In this document: positions 31,959 to 41,301 of the stretch, one piece after another | Numbering within the stretch: the stretch's first letter is position 1 | How the letters are laid out: every line of letters starts with the position of its first letter | Source of the DNA: Virgisporangium aurantiacum | Lineage (GTDB): Bacteria; Actinomycetota; Actinomycetes; Mycobacteriales; Micromonosporaceae | Direction: 5' to 3' | DNA: 64,000 nt | Assembly (NCBI RefSeq): GCF_016863635.1 | Contig: NZ_BOPG01000012.1 | Span: forward strand, 1-64,000 | Notes under the pieces: model-generated | Database searches by the model: none | What the model saw: the letters and a program-made list of their open reading frames with translations, nothing else | Told to the model about the DNA's origin: nothing | Made by a program: the position numbers and the translations under genes

Positions 31959-32942
31959 CTACGGCCGCGGTGCTTCGATCAGGCCGTCCGCCCGAAGCGC
32001 CGCCCACAGCTCGTCCGGAACCTCGGACCCGGCCCGGTGGATCGTCTCGGCCACCTCGATATCGTTGTGCATCCCGACCACCGTCGACACGACCGCCGGA
32101 TCCGACCGCACGAACGCGAGGGCGGCCACCGGCAGGGTGACGCCGTACCGTTCGCAGACCACGGCGATCCGCGTCGCGCGGGCCACCCGCTCCGGATCGG
32201 CGGGTCGGTAGTCGTAGGTGGCGTCGGTGGGCGGCCGGTCGCGCGACAGCAGCCCCGAGTTGTACACGCCGGCGATCACGACGTCCACGCCGCGCTCCCG
32301 GGCGGCCGGCAACAGGTCACCGGCGGCGCTCTGATCCAGCAGGGTGTACCGGCCGGCGCACATCACCAGATCGACGTCGGTCTCCCGCACGAACCGCGCC
32401 AGCGGGTCTGACCGGTTCATACCGGCCCCGACGGCACCGACACTGCCCTCGTCCCGCAGTTCGACCAGTGCCGGCACCCCGACGTCGGCCGCCTGCCGCC
32501 AATGCTCGTCCGGATCGTGGAGGTAGACGATGTCGAACCGGTCCAGGCCGGTGCGGTGCAGGCTGGCGTCCAGGGACCGGCGAATCCCGTCGCGGCTGAA
32601 GTCCCAGACGCGCCGGTGCGTCGCCGCGACCGCGAACCCGTCCGGGTCGGCCCGGCCCGCGGTCTCCGGCGACGGCACGAGCAGCCGCCCGACCTTCGTC
32701 GACACGACGTACTCCTCGCGTGGGCGGCCCCGCAGGGCGGCGCCGAGGCGGCGCTCGGACAGCCCGAGCCCGTAATGCGGCGCCGTGTCGAAGTGCCGGA
32801 TTCCCGCGTTCCAGGCCGCGTCGACGGCCGACGCGAACTGCTCGTCGGTGATCGCGGAGTACAGGTTGCCACCCGGCGATCCGCCGAAACCCAGTTCGCT
32901 GAGCCGCACCGCCGGCCGCCGGCGCAGTCGCCGCACCCTCAC
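31959..32942 (-). CDS. Aldo/keto reductase, L-fucose (D-threo-aldose) 1-dehydrogenase-like
   Basis: The 327-residue protein carries the AKR catalytic tetrad pattern: Asp and Tyr in IRHFDTAPHYGLGLSERRLG, Lys in VSTKVGRL and His in DIVYLHDPDEHW. This wording is typical for L-galactose/L-fucose/D-threo-aldose dehydrogenases, which make the aldonolactone. It fits as step one ahead of the lactonase at 42627 and the dehydratase at 41302. The GTG start overlaps the stop of the enolase-superfamily gene, at the end of the CUT1 operon. Confidence 0.85.
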   Translation of the reverse strand: MRVRRLRRRPAVRLSELGFGGSPGGNLYSAITDEQFASAVDAAWNAGIRHFDTAPHYGLGLSERRLGAALRGRPREEYVVSTKVGRLLVPSPETAGRADPDGFAVAATHRRVWDFSRDGIRRSLDASLHRTGLDRFDIVYLHDPDEHWRQAADVGVPALVELRDEGSVGAVGAGMNRSDPLARFVRETDVDLVMCAGRYTLLDQSAAGDLLPAARERGVDVVIAGVYNSGLLSRDRPPTDATYDYRPADPERVARATRIAVVCERYGVTLPVAALAFVRSDPAVVSTVVGMHNDIEVAETIHRAGSEVPDELWAALRADGLIEAPRP

Positions 32943-34102
32943 GCGTCGACGGAGGTCTCGAAATGAGCGTCCGGTACGAGTCGCAGCCCGGCGCGCGAGG
33001 GACGCACGTGCGGACCGTCGACGGCCACCGACGGATTGACCGCCGGGGCGGCGTCGACGCGCTGCTCGTCGACGCGGATCCCCAGACCGGGCTCGTCGCC
33101 GAGAACGATCCCGCCGTCGACGAACTGCTGATCGATGTGCACGCCGATCGGTGCGGTGAGGTGCTGCACCTCGAACGTCAGGTGGTTGGGGACGGCCGCG
33201 GCGGCGTGGGCGAGCGTGTTGCCGTGATGCCCGACCGGGCTCACCGGCAGGTCCCGGCTGTGCGCCACGGCGGACACCCGCAGGAAGTGGGTGATACCCC
33301 AGACGTTGCCGACCTGGACGATGTCGACGGCGTCGGCGTCGAGCAGCGGGCGGTACTGCTCCAGGCCGGTGAGGTTCTCACCGGTGGCGACCGCGGCGCG
33401 GATGCCGTTGCGGACCGAGGCGAGCCCCGCGGCGTCCCAGCGGCGGACCGGTTCCTCCACCCAGGTCAGATCGACGGTTCGCTCCAGCGCGGTGACGTAG
33501 CGGACGGCCTGCGAGCGGTGCCACGACTCGTTCGCGTCCAGCATCAGCGCGGGACTGGCCGAGTTCCGGCCCAGGACGTCGCGCAACGCCTCCAGCCGTC
33601 GCCGGTCCCGCGCCAGGTCCCGACCGCCCTTGAGCTTGGCCGCGCTGAAGCCGCGATCGGCGAAGCCTTCGTAGAGACGGACCAGGGCGTCGTCGTCGAG
33701 CGCGATGTCCAGACCCGAGGCGTAGCCGGGCACGAACCGGTCGAGCGCGCCGAGGATGCGCCACAACGGCTCACCGGCGGCCTTCGCCTTGAGGTCCCAC
33801 AGGGCCATGTCGATCGCGCCGATGGTTCCGAACACGCTGCCGGCATGGCCGCTCTTGAAGGCACGGTTGAGCATCCGGTCGTACAGCGCGGTGACGGCCC
33901 GCGGATCCTCGCCCTCGACGGCGTCGAAGACGCGGCCGATGTCGCCGTGCGGGCCGACACCGACACCGTCGAGCCCTTCGTCGGTGGTCAGGATGAGCAG
34001 ATGCACGTCGGTACGCGGCTCCGGCAGCACGCCGTTGGCGTCACCGACGAGACGCTCCCAGTCGTATCGCGTCGTCAGGCTGCGGTATCCGGTGATTTTC
34101 AC
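32939..34102 (-). CDS. Enolase-superfamily sugar-acid dehydratase, intact paralogue
   Basis: The 387-residue protein keeps the K-x-K pair (AAKLKGG), metal ligands in LMLDANESW, WVEEPVRRW and ATGENLTG, and a His pair in VSPVGHHGNT. It is colinear with the gene at 15314, sharing ITGYR(T/S)LTT, DANGV, FGTIGA and ASGLDI. It sits in a parallel gene setting: CUT1 binding protein, two permeases, then this enzyme. GTG 34102 has GAGGAA five bases before it. The substrate may be L-fuconate, L-rhamnonate or a related acid; the Asp normally pairing with the His is not obvious. Confidence 0.87.
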   Translation of the reverse strand: MKITGYRSLTTRYDWERLVGDANGVLPEPRTDVHLLILTTDEGLDGVGVGPHGDIGRVFDAVEGEDPRAVTALYDRMLNRAFKSGHAGSVFGTIGAIDMALWDLKAKAAGEPLWRILGALDRFVPGYASGLDIALDDDALVRLYEGFADRGFSAAKLKGGRDLARDRRRLEALRDVLGRNSASPALMLDANESWHRSQAVRYVTALERTVDLTWVEEPVRRWDAAGLASVRNGIRAAVATGENLTGLEQYRPLLDADAVDIVQVGNVWGITHFLRVSAVAHSRDLPVSPVGHHGNTLAHAAAAVPNHLTFEVQHLTAPIGVHIDQQFVDGGIVLGDEPGLGIRVDEQRVDAAPAVNPSVAVDGPHVRPSRAGLRLVPDAHFETSVDA

Positions 34103-34130
34103 GGTTGTTCCTCGTGGTCGGTGCGACGGT

Positions 34131-35012
34131 TCACTCTTTGGTGCCTCCGGCGGTCATGCCCGCGACCAGGAAGCGTTGCGAGAACAGAAAGACGATCAGG
34201 ACGGGCAGGATGGAGATGACGGTCGCGAGGGCCAGCGTCGGCAACTGCACCGACTGGGAACCGACGGAACTCGGGTTGAACGCGGGCGTCGACGCGAGCA
34301 GCGACGTGAGACCGACCTGCACCGGGTAGCCGTCGCTGGAGGGCAGCATCACGAAGGGTAGGAAGAAGTTGTTCCAGCTCTGCACGAAGCTGAAGAACGC
34401 GACCAGCGCGACGACGGGCCGGGCCAGCGGCAGGGCCACCCGGGTGAACACCTGACGTTCGGAGCAGCCGTCGATGCGGGCCGCGGCGAGCAGGTCACGG
34501 GGAACGCTCGTGGCGAAGTAGATGTAGGTCAGGTACACCCCGAACGGGAAGAACGACATCGGCAAAATCACCGACAACGGGTCACCGATCAGCCCGATCA
34601 CGTTGAGCTCCAGGAAGATCGGGAGCACCAGTGCCGTGTTGGGAACGAGCATGACGACCAACGTGAGCACCAGCAGCGACCGGCGGAACCGGAACCGGGT
34701 CAACGCCATGGCGTATCCGGCCGGGATGCTGACGATCAACGTGATGACCAGTGCGCCCAGGGCGTAGGTCGCCGAGTTCAGCACCCATCCCGTCACCGCA
34801 CCGTCCTGGAAGTCGAACAGCTCGTTCCAGTTCTCGGCCAGATCGCCGAGACTGCCGGGCCGGAACGGGTTGCCGACGATGAGCCCGCGCGCCGATTTCG
34901 TCGTGGCCAGCAGCAGCCAGACGATGGGGATGGCGAAGAACAGCACGAAGACGGATACGACGACCGCGACGAGCACCCGCCCGCTCCAGCCGGTGACACC
35001 TTTTCCGTCCAC
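34131..35012 (-). CDS. CUT1 ABC importer permease (MalG type)
   Basis: 293-residue membrane protein with about six hydrophobic stretches and the EAA loop in LAAARIDGCSERQVFTRVALP. GTG 35012 follows the MalF-type gene by five bases; longer frames run into that gene. No ATPase lies in the operon, as in the importer at 12278. Confidence 0.92.
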   Translation of the reverse strand: MDGKGVTGWSGRVLVAVVVSVFVLFFAIPIVWLLLATTKSARGLIVGNPFRPGSLGDLAENWNELFDFQDGAVTGWVLNSATYALGALVITLIVSIPAGYAMALTRFRFRRSLLVLTLVVMLVPNTALVLPIFLELNVIGLIGDPLSVILPMSFFPFGVYLTYIYFATSVPRDLLAAARIDGCSERQVFTRVALPLARPVVALVAFFSFVQSWNNFFLPFVMLPSSDGYPVQVGLTSLLASTPAFNPSSVGSQSVQLPTLALATVISILPVLIVFLFSQRFLVAGMTAGGTKE

Positions 35013-35017
35013 TGTGG

Positions 35018-35959
35018 TCAGTCCGTCTCGAACAGGCCGCCGCGCGTCACGAAGACCGTCGACAGCACGAGGGTTATCAGGAGCAGCATCAGCGAGATGG
35101 CGGCAGCGCCGTTGAAGTCGTTCTGCTGGAACGCGTAGAGGTACGCCAGCTGGTTGAGCGAGTAGTCGTTCGGCACGACCGCGGTGCTGGCCTGGGACAG
35201 CAGTTGCGGTTCGACGAACAGCTGGGTGCCGGCGGCCAGCGACATGATGCCCATGTACGAGATCCATTTGCGCAGCAGCGGCAGTTGGATGCGCCAGGCG
35301 ATCTGAACGACGTTCGCACCGTCGATGCGGGCGGCCTCGATCATCTCCGCGCTGATGGTGTTCAGCGCGCCGTACATGATGACGATCCAGCCCCCGGCAC
35401 CGGTCCAGAACGCGATGATCGCGAAGATCGGCGGAAGGTGCGACGGCGCGATCACCTGAAGGAAGCTGTCGTAGCCCAGCAGCCGCAGCACCGGCGCGAC
35501 CGGGCTGACCGTCGGGTCGAGCACGAACAGCCACAGCAGCACGCTGGAGGCGCCCGCGACCGCGCCGGGCAGGTAGAAGACCAGCCGCAGGGTCCGGCTG
35601 AGCCAGCGCACCCGGATGGCGTGCACCACCAGCGCCAGCACGGTCACCAGCACCACCAGGGCGACCAGCCAGATCACGAGGTACAACGCGACGTGGCCGA
35701 CGGCGGGCAGGAACCGGAAGTCGTCGATCACCTTGGTGAAGTTGTCCAGGCCGGCGAAGCCGCCGGTGCCGGTGGTGAACGCCAGGTACAGGGCGTAGAG
35801 CGCGGGAAGCACGCCGAAGGCCAGGGTCAGTGCCGCGTGCCCGGCTACGAACAGGTAGCTCATGCCCCCGCGACGGGACCGGGCCCGGCGGCGATGGGTG
35901 GGGTGGCGAGGCCGCCCGTCCGCGGACCGGGCGGCCTCCTCCGTGAACGTGGTGCTCAT
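35018..35959 (-). CDS. CUT1 ABC importer permease (MalF type)
   Basis: 313-residue membrane protein with a charged Arg-rich N-terminus, about six hydrophobic segments and the EAA loop in IEAARIDGANVVQIAWRIQLP. Its ATG overlaps the binding-protein stop (ATGA). Confidence 0.92.
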   Translation of the reverse strand: MSTTFTEEAARSADGRPRHPTHRRRARSRRGGMSYLFVAGHAALTLAFGVLPALYALYLAFTTGTGGFAGLDNFTKVIDDFRFLPAVGHVALYLVIWLVALVVLVTVLALVVHAIRVRWLSRTLRLVFYLPGAVAGASSVLLWLFVLDPTVSPVAPVLRLLGYDSFLQVIAPSHLPPIFAIIAFWTGAGGWIVIMYGALNTISAEMIEAARIDGANVVQIAWRIQLPLLRKWISYMGIMSLAAGTQLFVEPQLLSQASTAVVPNDYSLNQLAYLYAFQQNDFNGAAAISLMLLLITLVLSTVFVTRGGLFETD

Positions 35960-37323
35960 GAAACGGTGTAACCGTCCACCTGCGCCTGGTTCTTGATCGC
36001 GGTGCCCCACTGCGGCAGCATGTCGACCAGGCTCTTGCCGCTGGTGACCGCCGGTGTCATGGTCTTCGCCCAGATCGCTTCCTGGCTGAAGATTCCCGAC
36101 CCCCAGCCGCTCCAGATCTGGGTTCCGGCCTTGATCACCGCCTGCAGGTCGGTGGCGTAGTAGCCGCTGGCCTCCTGCTTCTTGATCCATTTGTCGCCGG
36201 CGGGCCCGTACGCGGGGTATCCGGGGGCGACGTTCACCTGGTAGTCGTCGGCCGTCGTGACGAACTCGACGAACTTCGCGGCCGCCTTCAGGTTCTTGGA
36301 GTGGCTGCTGATGAACCAGGTTCCGCCGCCGACGTTGCCGGTGACGGCCTCCTCGCCCTGCCAGGGCAGCGGCGCGGCGACGCCGAGCTGTCCCTTGGGG
36401 ACGTTGAGCGATTGGGGATTGTTGAAGATGGCGCCCGCGTACCAGGCCGGCCCCGGCATCATCACGACCTTGCCGGAGTACTTCTGGACGAACTCCGGGG
36501 TGAAGACGCTGATGTTCGGCGTCGTGCCGTTCTTGATGAGCGTGTCGAGCAGCGCGGCGGCGCGCTTGCACTCGGTGGTCTCGACGTTGACCTTGACCGT
36601 CTTCGAGCCGGTGATGTCGTTCGCCTGGCACTTGCTGGCCCAGAAGAACACCTCGGGAGTCCACGGGTCGCCGGTGGTGCCGACGATGTAACCGGGGTGC
36701 TCGCGGGCCACCTTCTCGCCGAGGGCCTGGTACTCCTGCCAGCTGGTGGGCAATTGGTAGCCGAACTGGTCCAGCAGCGTCTTGTTGTACCACAGCACCG
36801 CTTGCGCGAGGTCGTTGCGCAGGCAGTACACCTTGCCACCGACCGTGCACGGGTTCAGCGCGCCCTTGGTGAAGTTGTCCAGCACGGTCTTGGGCACCAG
36901 ACCCTGATCGAGCGTGGCGGCGAACGCCTGCTTGCCGTTGGTGGTCTGGCTCGCCCAGGCGGCGTCGTTGTTCTGGGTGGAGAACACCACGTCGGGCCAG
37001 CCGTCACCGGCCCGGTCGAACAGCTGCATCTTGGTGCGGAACGAGTTCGAGCCGTTCGCGGATCCGTCGTACGACACGACCTCGATCGGAACGTCGGCGT
37101 TGGCCTTCTTGAAGGCGTCGGCCGCTCCGGCGCGGTCGGAGTCGACCCAGACGGTGATCTTCGCCTTGTCGTCCTGCTTGGTCTGTGGGAAGCCGTAGGA
37201 ACCGGACGACGTACCGCTGTCGTCCTTGTTGCACGCGGTCATCGTCAGGGCCAGGGCCAGGGCCCCGACCGCGATCGCCCCTAAGGCCCGGCGGGGGCGC
37301 CCGGGTGTGGAGTTGTCGACCAT
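35956..37323 (-). CDS. CUT1 ABC importer, substrate-binding lipoprotein
   Basis: The 455-residue lipoprotein (lipobox TMTAC, Cys about 33) has the family 1 solute-binding fold (KITVWVDSDRAGAADAFKKAN, DVVFSTQNNDAAWA, NDLAQAVLWYNKTLLDQFG, GKVVMMPGPAWYAG). The ATG at 37323 follows AAGGACG; the longer frame upstream crosses the promoter and is rejected. It is the first gene of the minus-strand operon that ends with the enolase-superfamily and AKR genes. The palindrome ACATCAGATGT lies 117 bases upstream. Confidence 0.92.
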   Translation of the reverse strand: MVDNSTPGRPRRALGAIAVGALALALTMTACNKDDSGTSSGSYGFPQTKQDDKAKITVWVDSDRAGAADAFKKANADVPIEVVSYDGSANGSNSFRTKMQLFDRAGDGWPDVVFSTQNNDAAWASQTTNGKQAFAATLDQGLVPKTVLDNFTKGALNPCTVGGKVYCLRNDLAQAVLWYNKTLLDQFGYQLPTSWQEYQALGEKVAREHPGYIVGTTGDPWTPEVFFWASKCQANDITGSKTVKVNVETTECKRAAALLDTLIKNGTTPNISVFTPEFVQKYSGKVVMMPGPAWYAGAIFNNPQSLNVPKGQLGVAAPLPWQGEEAVTGNVGGGTWFISSHSKNLKAAAKFVEFVTTADDYQVNVAPGYPAYGPAGDKWIKKQEASGYYATDLQAVIKAGTQIWSGWGSGIFSQEAIWAKTMTPAVTSGKSLVDMLPQWGTAIKNQAQVDGYTVS

Positions 37324-37377
37324 TGAACGTCCTTCATGTGGCGGCGGTGTCCTCGGTAGGTAACGACGAACAGTAAG

Positions 37378-37406
37378 ACCATACGTATGATGTTTACAAA
37401 AACCAA
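37378..37406 (-). promoter_or_regulatory. Promoter of the minus-strand CUT1/AKR operon
   Basis: On the minus strand TTGGTT (37406-37401), a 17-base spacer and TATGGT (37383-37378). The transcript would start about 45 bases before the ATG. It is overlapped by the palindrome CATACGTATG (37380-37389), with the regulon palindrome some 35 bases further upstream. Confidence 0.6.
37380..37389. promoter_or_regulatory. Palindrome CATACGTATG over the -10 region
   Basis: A perfect 10-base palindrome that covers part of the -10 of the minus-strand promoter. It may be a site for a second regulator; no other copy was noticed. Confidence 0.35.
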
Positions 37407-37439
37407 TCGCTGCAGCGCTCCCCTCACGGCGCCGCCCGA

Positions 37440-37450
37440 ACATCAGATGT
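37440..37450. promoter_or_regulatory. Fucose-regulon operator ACATCAGATGT
   Basis: Exact inverted repeat ACATC-A-GATGT in the divergent control region, upstream of the leftward -35. Identical to the site beside the GntR gene at 44201. Confidence 0.75.
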
Positions 37451-37505
37451 AACGCCACCGCGTCGCCGCGTCGCGGCGCACGGAACAGGGAGATGTCGGA
37501 GACCA

Positions 37506-37534
37506 TGGACAGAATCCAGAGCCTGTTCTATAAA
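37506..37534 (+). promoter_or_regulatory. Promoter of the CUT2/fuconate operon
   Basis: TGGACA (37506-37511), a 17-base spacer and TATAAA (37529-37534), a strong actinobacterial match to sigma-70 consensus. The operator at 37536 begins two bases after the -10. The 361-base gap between the two divergent operons otherwise holds only control sites. Confidence 0.7.
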
Positions 37535-37535
37535 T

Positions 37536-37546
37536 ACATCTGATGT
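37536..37546. promoter_or_regulatory. Fucose-regulon operator ACATCTGATGT
   Basis: The reverse complement of ACATCAGATGT, placed over the predicted transcription start of the plus-strand operon, where a bound repressor would stop transcription. 149 bases before the binding-protein start. Confidence 0.8.
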
Positions 37547-37684
37547 CTGGCCGGTTACGAGCCGGTCAGCGTCCCCCACTCGCCCCCGCGCGACGCCCCA
37601 CTTCTGTCTCCGCCGGCCCCGCCATGCGGCCGACGGCGATCAGTTCGCCGCGCCCGTGCACCGAATCCGTCCCGGAGGGAACCG

Positions 37685-38752
37685 GTGAACCACAAAGCTC
37701 TGTTCAGCCTGGGGCTGGCCGTCACGCTCGGCGTGGCCACGTCCGTCACCGGCTGCGGCAACGACGGCCCGTCCGACAGCGGCGGTGGCAGCTCCGCGCC
37801 GTTGATCGGTGTCGACTACCCGCGGTCGGACACCGACTTCTGGAACTCCTACATCAAGTACGTGCCGCAGTTCTCGAAGGAACTCGGCATCGACCTGAAG
37901 ACCACCAACTCCCAGAACGACATCGCGAACCTCATCTCCAACGCGCAGACCTTCATCAGCCAGGGGGTCAAGGGCGTCGTCATGGCGCCGCAGGACACCG
38001 CCGCCATCGCACCGACCCTCAGCCAGTTCGCGGCGAAGAAGATCCCCGTCGTCACCATCGACACCCGCCCGGACACCGGAAACGTGTTCATGGTGGTGCG
38101 GGCCGACAACCGCGCCTACGGCACCAAGGCGTGCCAGTTCCTGGGCACCAAACTCGGCGGACAGGGCAAGGTCGTCATGCTCCAGGGCGACCTCGCCTCG
38201 GTCAACGGCCGGGACCGGACCGAGGCCTTCAACGAGTGCATGAAGAAGGACTTCCCCGGTATCACCGTGTTCGGCGAGGCCACCGACTGGAAGGCCGACG
38301 TGGCCGCGACCAAGCTGCAGACCCGGCTCGCGTCGGACCCCGACATCAAGGGTGTCTACATGCAGTCGTCGTTCGCGCTGTCGGGCACGCTGCAGATCCT
38401 CAAGCAGAAGGGCCTGCAGGTCGCGCCGTCCGACCCGAAACACGTCTACATCGTGTCCAACGACGGCATCCCCGAGGAGCTCAAGAACATCGGGGACGGT
38501 CTCATCGACGCCACGGTCAGCCAGCCGGCCGACCTGTACGCCAAGTTCGGCCTGTACTACGCGAAGGCCGCGATCGACGGCCGGACGTTCCAACCCGGCC
38601 CGACCGATCACGGCAGCACCATCATCAAGGTCCGCGACGGCCTGCTCGAGGACCAGCTCGCTGCACCGCTGGTGACCCGGGACGGCACGGCGATCGGCGG
38701 GCAACCCACCCTCAAGTTCGACGACAAATCCCTGTGGGGAAACAACACATGA
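37685..38752 (+). CDS. CUT2 ABC importer, sugar-binding lipoprotein
   Basis: The 355-residue lipoprotein (lipobox VTGC, Cys about 24) has a Peripla_BP_4 fold (LIGVDYPRSDTDFWNSYIKYVPQF, SQGVKGVVMAPQDTAAI, VVTIDTRPD, KVVMLQGDLASVNGRDRTEAF). It starts at GTG 37685 behind GGAGGG. First gene of the operon that continues with ATPase, permease, fuconate dehydratase and lactonase, so its ligand is probably L-fucose or a closely related sugar. Confidence 0.92.
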   Translation: MNHKALFSLGLAVTLGVATSVTGCGNDGPSDSGGGSSAPLIGVDYPRSDTDFWNSYIKYVPQFSKELGIDLKTTNSQNDIANLISNAQTFISQGVKGVVMAPQDTAAIAPTLSQFAAKKIPVVTIDTRPDTGNVFMVVRADNRAYGTKACQFLGTKLGGQGKVVMLQGDLASVNGRDRTEAFNECMKKDFPGITVFGEATDWKADVAATKLQTRLASDPDIKGVYMQSSFALSGTLQILKQKGLQVAPSDPKHVYIVSNDGIPEELKNIGDGLIDATVSQPADLYAKFGLYYAKAAIDGRTFQPGPTDHGSTIIKVRDGLLEDQLAAPLVTRDGTAIGGQPTLKFDDKSLWGNNT

Positions 38753-40248
38753 GTCCCGCCGTCGTCGAGGCAGCGCACATCACCAAACGATTCGGATCGA
38801 CCGTGGCGCTGTCCGACGCCGGCATCGTGGTCGACCAGGGCGAGACGCACGCCCTGGTCGGGCGCAACGGGGCCGGCAAGTCGACCCTCGTCGGCATCCT
38901 CACCGGCCTGCAGACTCCCGACGCGGGCACGGTCACCTTCGGCGGAACCCCGGCACCCCCGATCAGTGACCGCGACGCGTGGCGGCAACGGGTGGCGTGC
39001 GTCTACCAGAAGTCGACCATCATCCCGACGCTGACCGTCGCGGAGAACCTGTTCCTCAACCGGCACGCCCGCGGCCGGGACCGGCTGATCCGCTGGTCGA
39101 CCCTGCGCCGCGAGGCCGAGCAGTTGCTCGCCACCTGGGCGGTCGACGTCGACGTGCGCCAACCGGCGGCGACGCTGTCGGTGGAACAGCGGCAATTCGT
39201 GGAGATCGCGCGGGCGCTGTCGTTCGGCGCCCGGTTCATCATTCTCGACGAGCCGACGGCACAGCTCGACGCTGCCGGGATCAGCCGGCTGTTCGACCGG
39301 ATCCGCGACCTGCGCGCGCAGGGGGTCACGTTCCTGTTCATCAGCCATCACCTGCAGGAGATCTACGAGATCTGCGACCAGGTGACGGTGTTCCGCGACG
39401 CCCGGCACATCGTGTCGGCGCCGGTGGCCGACCTCGACCGGCAGGCCCTGGTCACGGCGATGACCGGCGAAGACGTGACCATGCCCGAGGCCGTCCACAG
39501 GCCGCCGCCGGCCGACGCGCCGGTGCTCCTGTCGGTGCGGGACCTACGGACCCGCTCCGGCGCCGAACTGTCGATCGAGGCCCGCACCGGCGAGGTCGTC
39601 GGCATCGCGGGCGCCGGCGGCAGCGGCAAGGTCGAGGTGGCCGAGGCGATCGTCGGGCTGGCCCGTCCGTCGGGGGGAACCGTAGTCCTCGACGGGCGCA
39701 CGCTGCGTCCCGGCAGCGTGCCGGACGCGCTCGACGCCGGCGTCGGGCTCGTCCCCCAGGACCGGCACCGGGAAGGGCTGATACCCCAGCTGTCGATCGG
39801 CGAGAACGTCACGATGACCGTCCCGGACCGCATCACCCGCAACGGGTTCATCTCACCGGCCCGGCGCGACGCGGTCGCCCGCGAGGCCATCGCCGACCTC
39901 GCGATCAAGGCGACCGGGCCGGACGTCGCGGTGTCGGACCTGTCCGGCGGAAACCAGCAGAAGACCGTGATGGCCCGGGCCCTGGCCAGCGATCCGAAAC
40001 TGCTGGTCCTCATCACGCCGACCGCGGGCGTCGACGTGCGCTCCAAGCAGACACTGCTCGGCGTCGTCGACGAGGTGCGTGGGCGCGGCAGCACGGTGCT
40101 CGTCGTCTCCGACGAACTCGACGACCTGCGCATCTGCGACCGGGTGCTGGTGATGTTCCAGGGCCGGGTGGTCGCCGAGAAGCCGCGCGGATGGACCGAC
40201 AACGAACTGGTAGCCGCCATGGAAGGGGTCGACCTCCACCATGTCTGA
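38749..40248 (+). CDS. CUT2 ABC importer ATPase, two-domain, altered second Walker B
   Basis: The 499-residue ATPase has domain 1 with GRNGAGKST, SVEQRQFVEIARAL and LDEPTAQL. Domain 2 has GAGGSGKVE and LSGGNQQKTVMARAL but LVLITPTAGVD where the Walker B Asp-Glu is expected (ITP for DEP). Domain 2 can therefore hardly hydrolyse ATP, and one active site must drive transport. The start overlaps the binding-protein stop and its end overlaps the permease start by eight bases. Confidence 0.92.
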   Translation: MSPAVVEAAHITKRFGSTVALSDAGIVVDQGETHALVGRNGAGKSTLVGILTGLQTPDAGTVTFGGTPAPPISDRDAWRQRVACVYQKSTIIPTLTVAENLFLNRHARGRDRLIRWSTLRREAEQLLATWAVDVDVRQPAATLSVEQRQFVEIARALSFGARFIILDEPTAQLDAAGISRLFDRIRDLRAQGVTFLFISHHLQEIYEICDQVTVFRDARHIVSAPVADLDRQALVTAMTGEDVTMPEAVHRPPPADAPVLLSVRDLRTRSGAELSIEARTGEVVGIAGAGGSGKVEVAEAIVGLARPSGGTVVLDGRTLRPGSVPDALDAGVGLVPQDRHREGLIPQLSIGENVTMTVPDRITRNGFISPARRDAVAREAIADLAIKATGPDVAVSDLSGGNQQKTVMARALASDPKLLVLITPTAGVDVRSKQTLLGVVDEVRGRGSTVLVVSDELDDLRICDRVLVMFQGRVVAEKPRGWTDNELVAAMEGVDLHHV

Positions 40249-41275
40249 CACGCTGTCGAAGACCGACGCGTCACCGGCGGCGGCGCAGCCGCCCGGTCGC
40301 CGCCGGGCCCTCGCCATCGCCCGCCTGCGCGACCTCGCGCTGGTTCCGGCGATCATCGCCGTCGCGATCGTCGGGTACTTCGTCAACCCGGTCTTCCTCC
40401 AGTCGGACAACGTCATCAACGTGCTGCAGAGCATGTCCGAGATCTCCATCCTGGTTCTCGCGCAGACCATGGTCCTGATCACGGGCAAGATGGACCTGTC
40501 CCTGGAGTCCACCTTCGGGCTCGCCCCCGGCATCGCGGCGTGGTTGATCGTCGACCCCGCGGTCACCCACGGGCTCGGCGTCCACGTGCTGCCGCCGGCG
40601 TTGGCGATTCCGGTCGTCCTGCTCGTCGGAGTTCTCGTCGGCGCCTTCAACGGACTGCTGATCGTGCGGTTCGGGCTCAACGGGTTCATCGTCACGCTCG
40701 GCATGCTCATCGTGCTGCGCGGCCTGTTGACCGGGGTGTCCGGCGGCAAGACCTTCTTCGCGCTGCCGTCGTCGATGACGTATCTCGGCTCCGCCGTCTG
40801 GCTCGGCGTCCCCGCGTCCGTCTGGATCTCGCTGCTGCTGTTCGTGGCCGGAATCGTCGTGCTGGGCTTCACCCGGGTGGGCCGTGCGCTCTACGCGATC
40901 GGCGGAAACGTCGACGCGGCCCGGGCGGCGGGCATCCGCACCGACCGCATCCTGTGGCTGACCCTGGTCGTGGCCAGCACCCTGGCGGCCCTCGCCGGTC
41001 TGTTGTTGAGCGGCCGGCTCGCGGCCGTGCCCGCCGCACAGGGCGACGGCGCGATCTTCCAGGTCTTCGCCGCGGCGGTCATCGGCGGGGTGAGCCTCAA
41101 CGGGGGCAAGGGAACGGTCTTCGGCGCCTTCACCGGCGTCCTCCTGCTCTTCATGATCATTAATGTCCTCACCCTGGCCGGCGTGCCCGCGCAGTGGACC
41201 AACTTCCTCAACGGCGCGGTCATCCTCGTGGCGCTGGTGGTCTCCCGCGTCACCGGAGGCAAGGCACAGAACTGA
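40241..41275 (+). CDS. CUT2 ABC importer permease (RbsC type)
   Basis: 344-residue membrane protein with [35 protein letters not shown] and [20 protein letters not shown]. Note DLSLEST in place of the usual DLSVGS. Translation is coupled to the ATPase. It is followed after 26 bases by the fuconate dehydratase. Confidence 0.92.
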   Translation: MSDTLSKTDASPAAAQPPGRRRALAIARLRDLALVPAIIAVAIVGYFVNPVFLQSDNVINVLQSMSEISILVLAQTMVLITGKMDLSLESTFGLAPGIAAWLIVDPAVTHGLGVHVLPPALAIPVVLLVGVLVGAFNGLLIVRFGLNGFIVTLGMLIVLRGLLTGVSGGKTFFALPSSMTYLGSAVWLGVPASVWISLLLFVAGIVVLGFTRVGRALYAIGGNVDAARAAGIRTDRILWLTLVVASTLAALAGLLLSGRLAAVPAAQGDGAIFQVFAAAVIGGVSLNGGKGTVFGAFTGVLLLFMIINVLTLAGVPAQWTNFLNGAVILVALVVSRVTGGKAQN

Positions 41276-41301
41276 GGCCGTCCCACAACCCGTCAGGAGC
41301 A

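Noticed and set aside
37324..37506. Extension of the CUT1 binding protein to 37506
   Set aside because: It would run through the promoter and the ACATCAGATGT box; the lipoprotein signal begins at 37323 behind AAGGACG.
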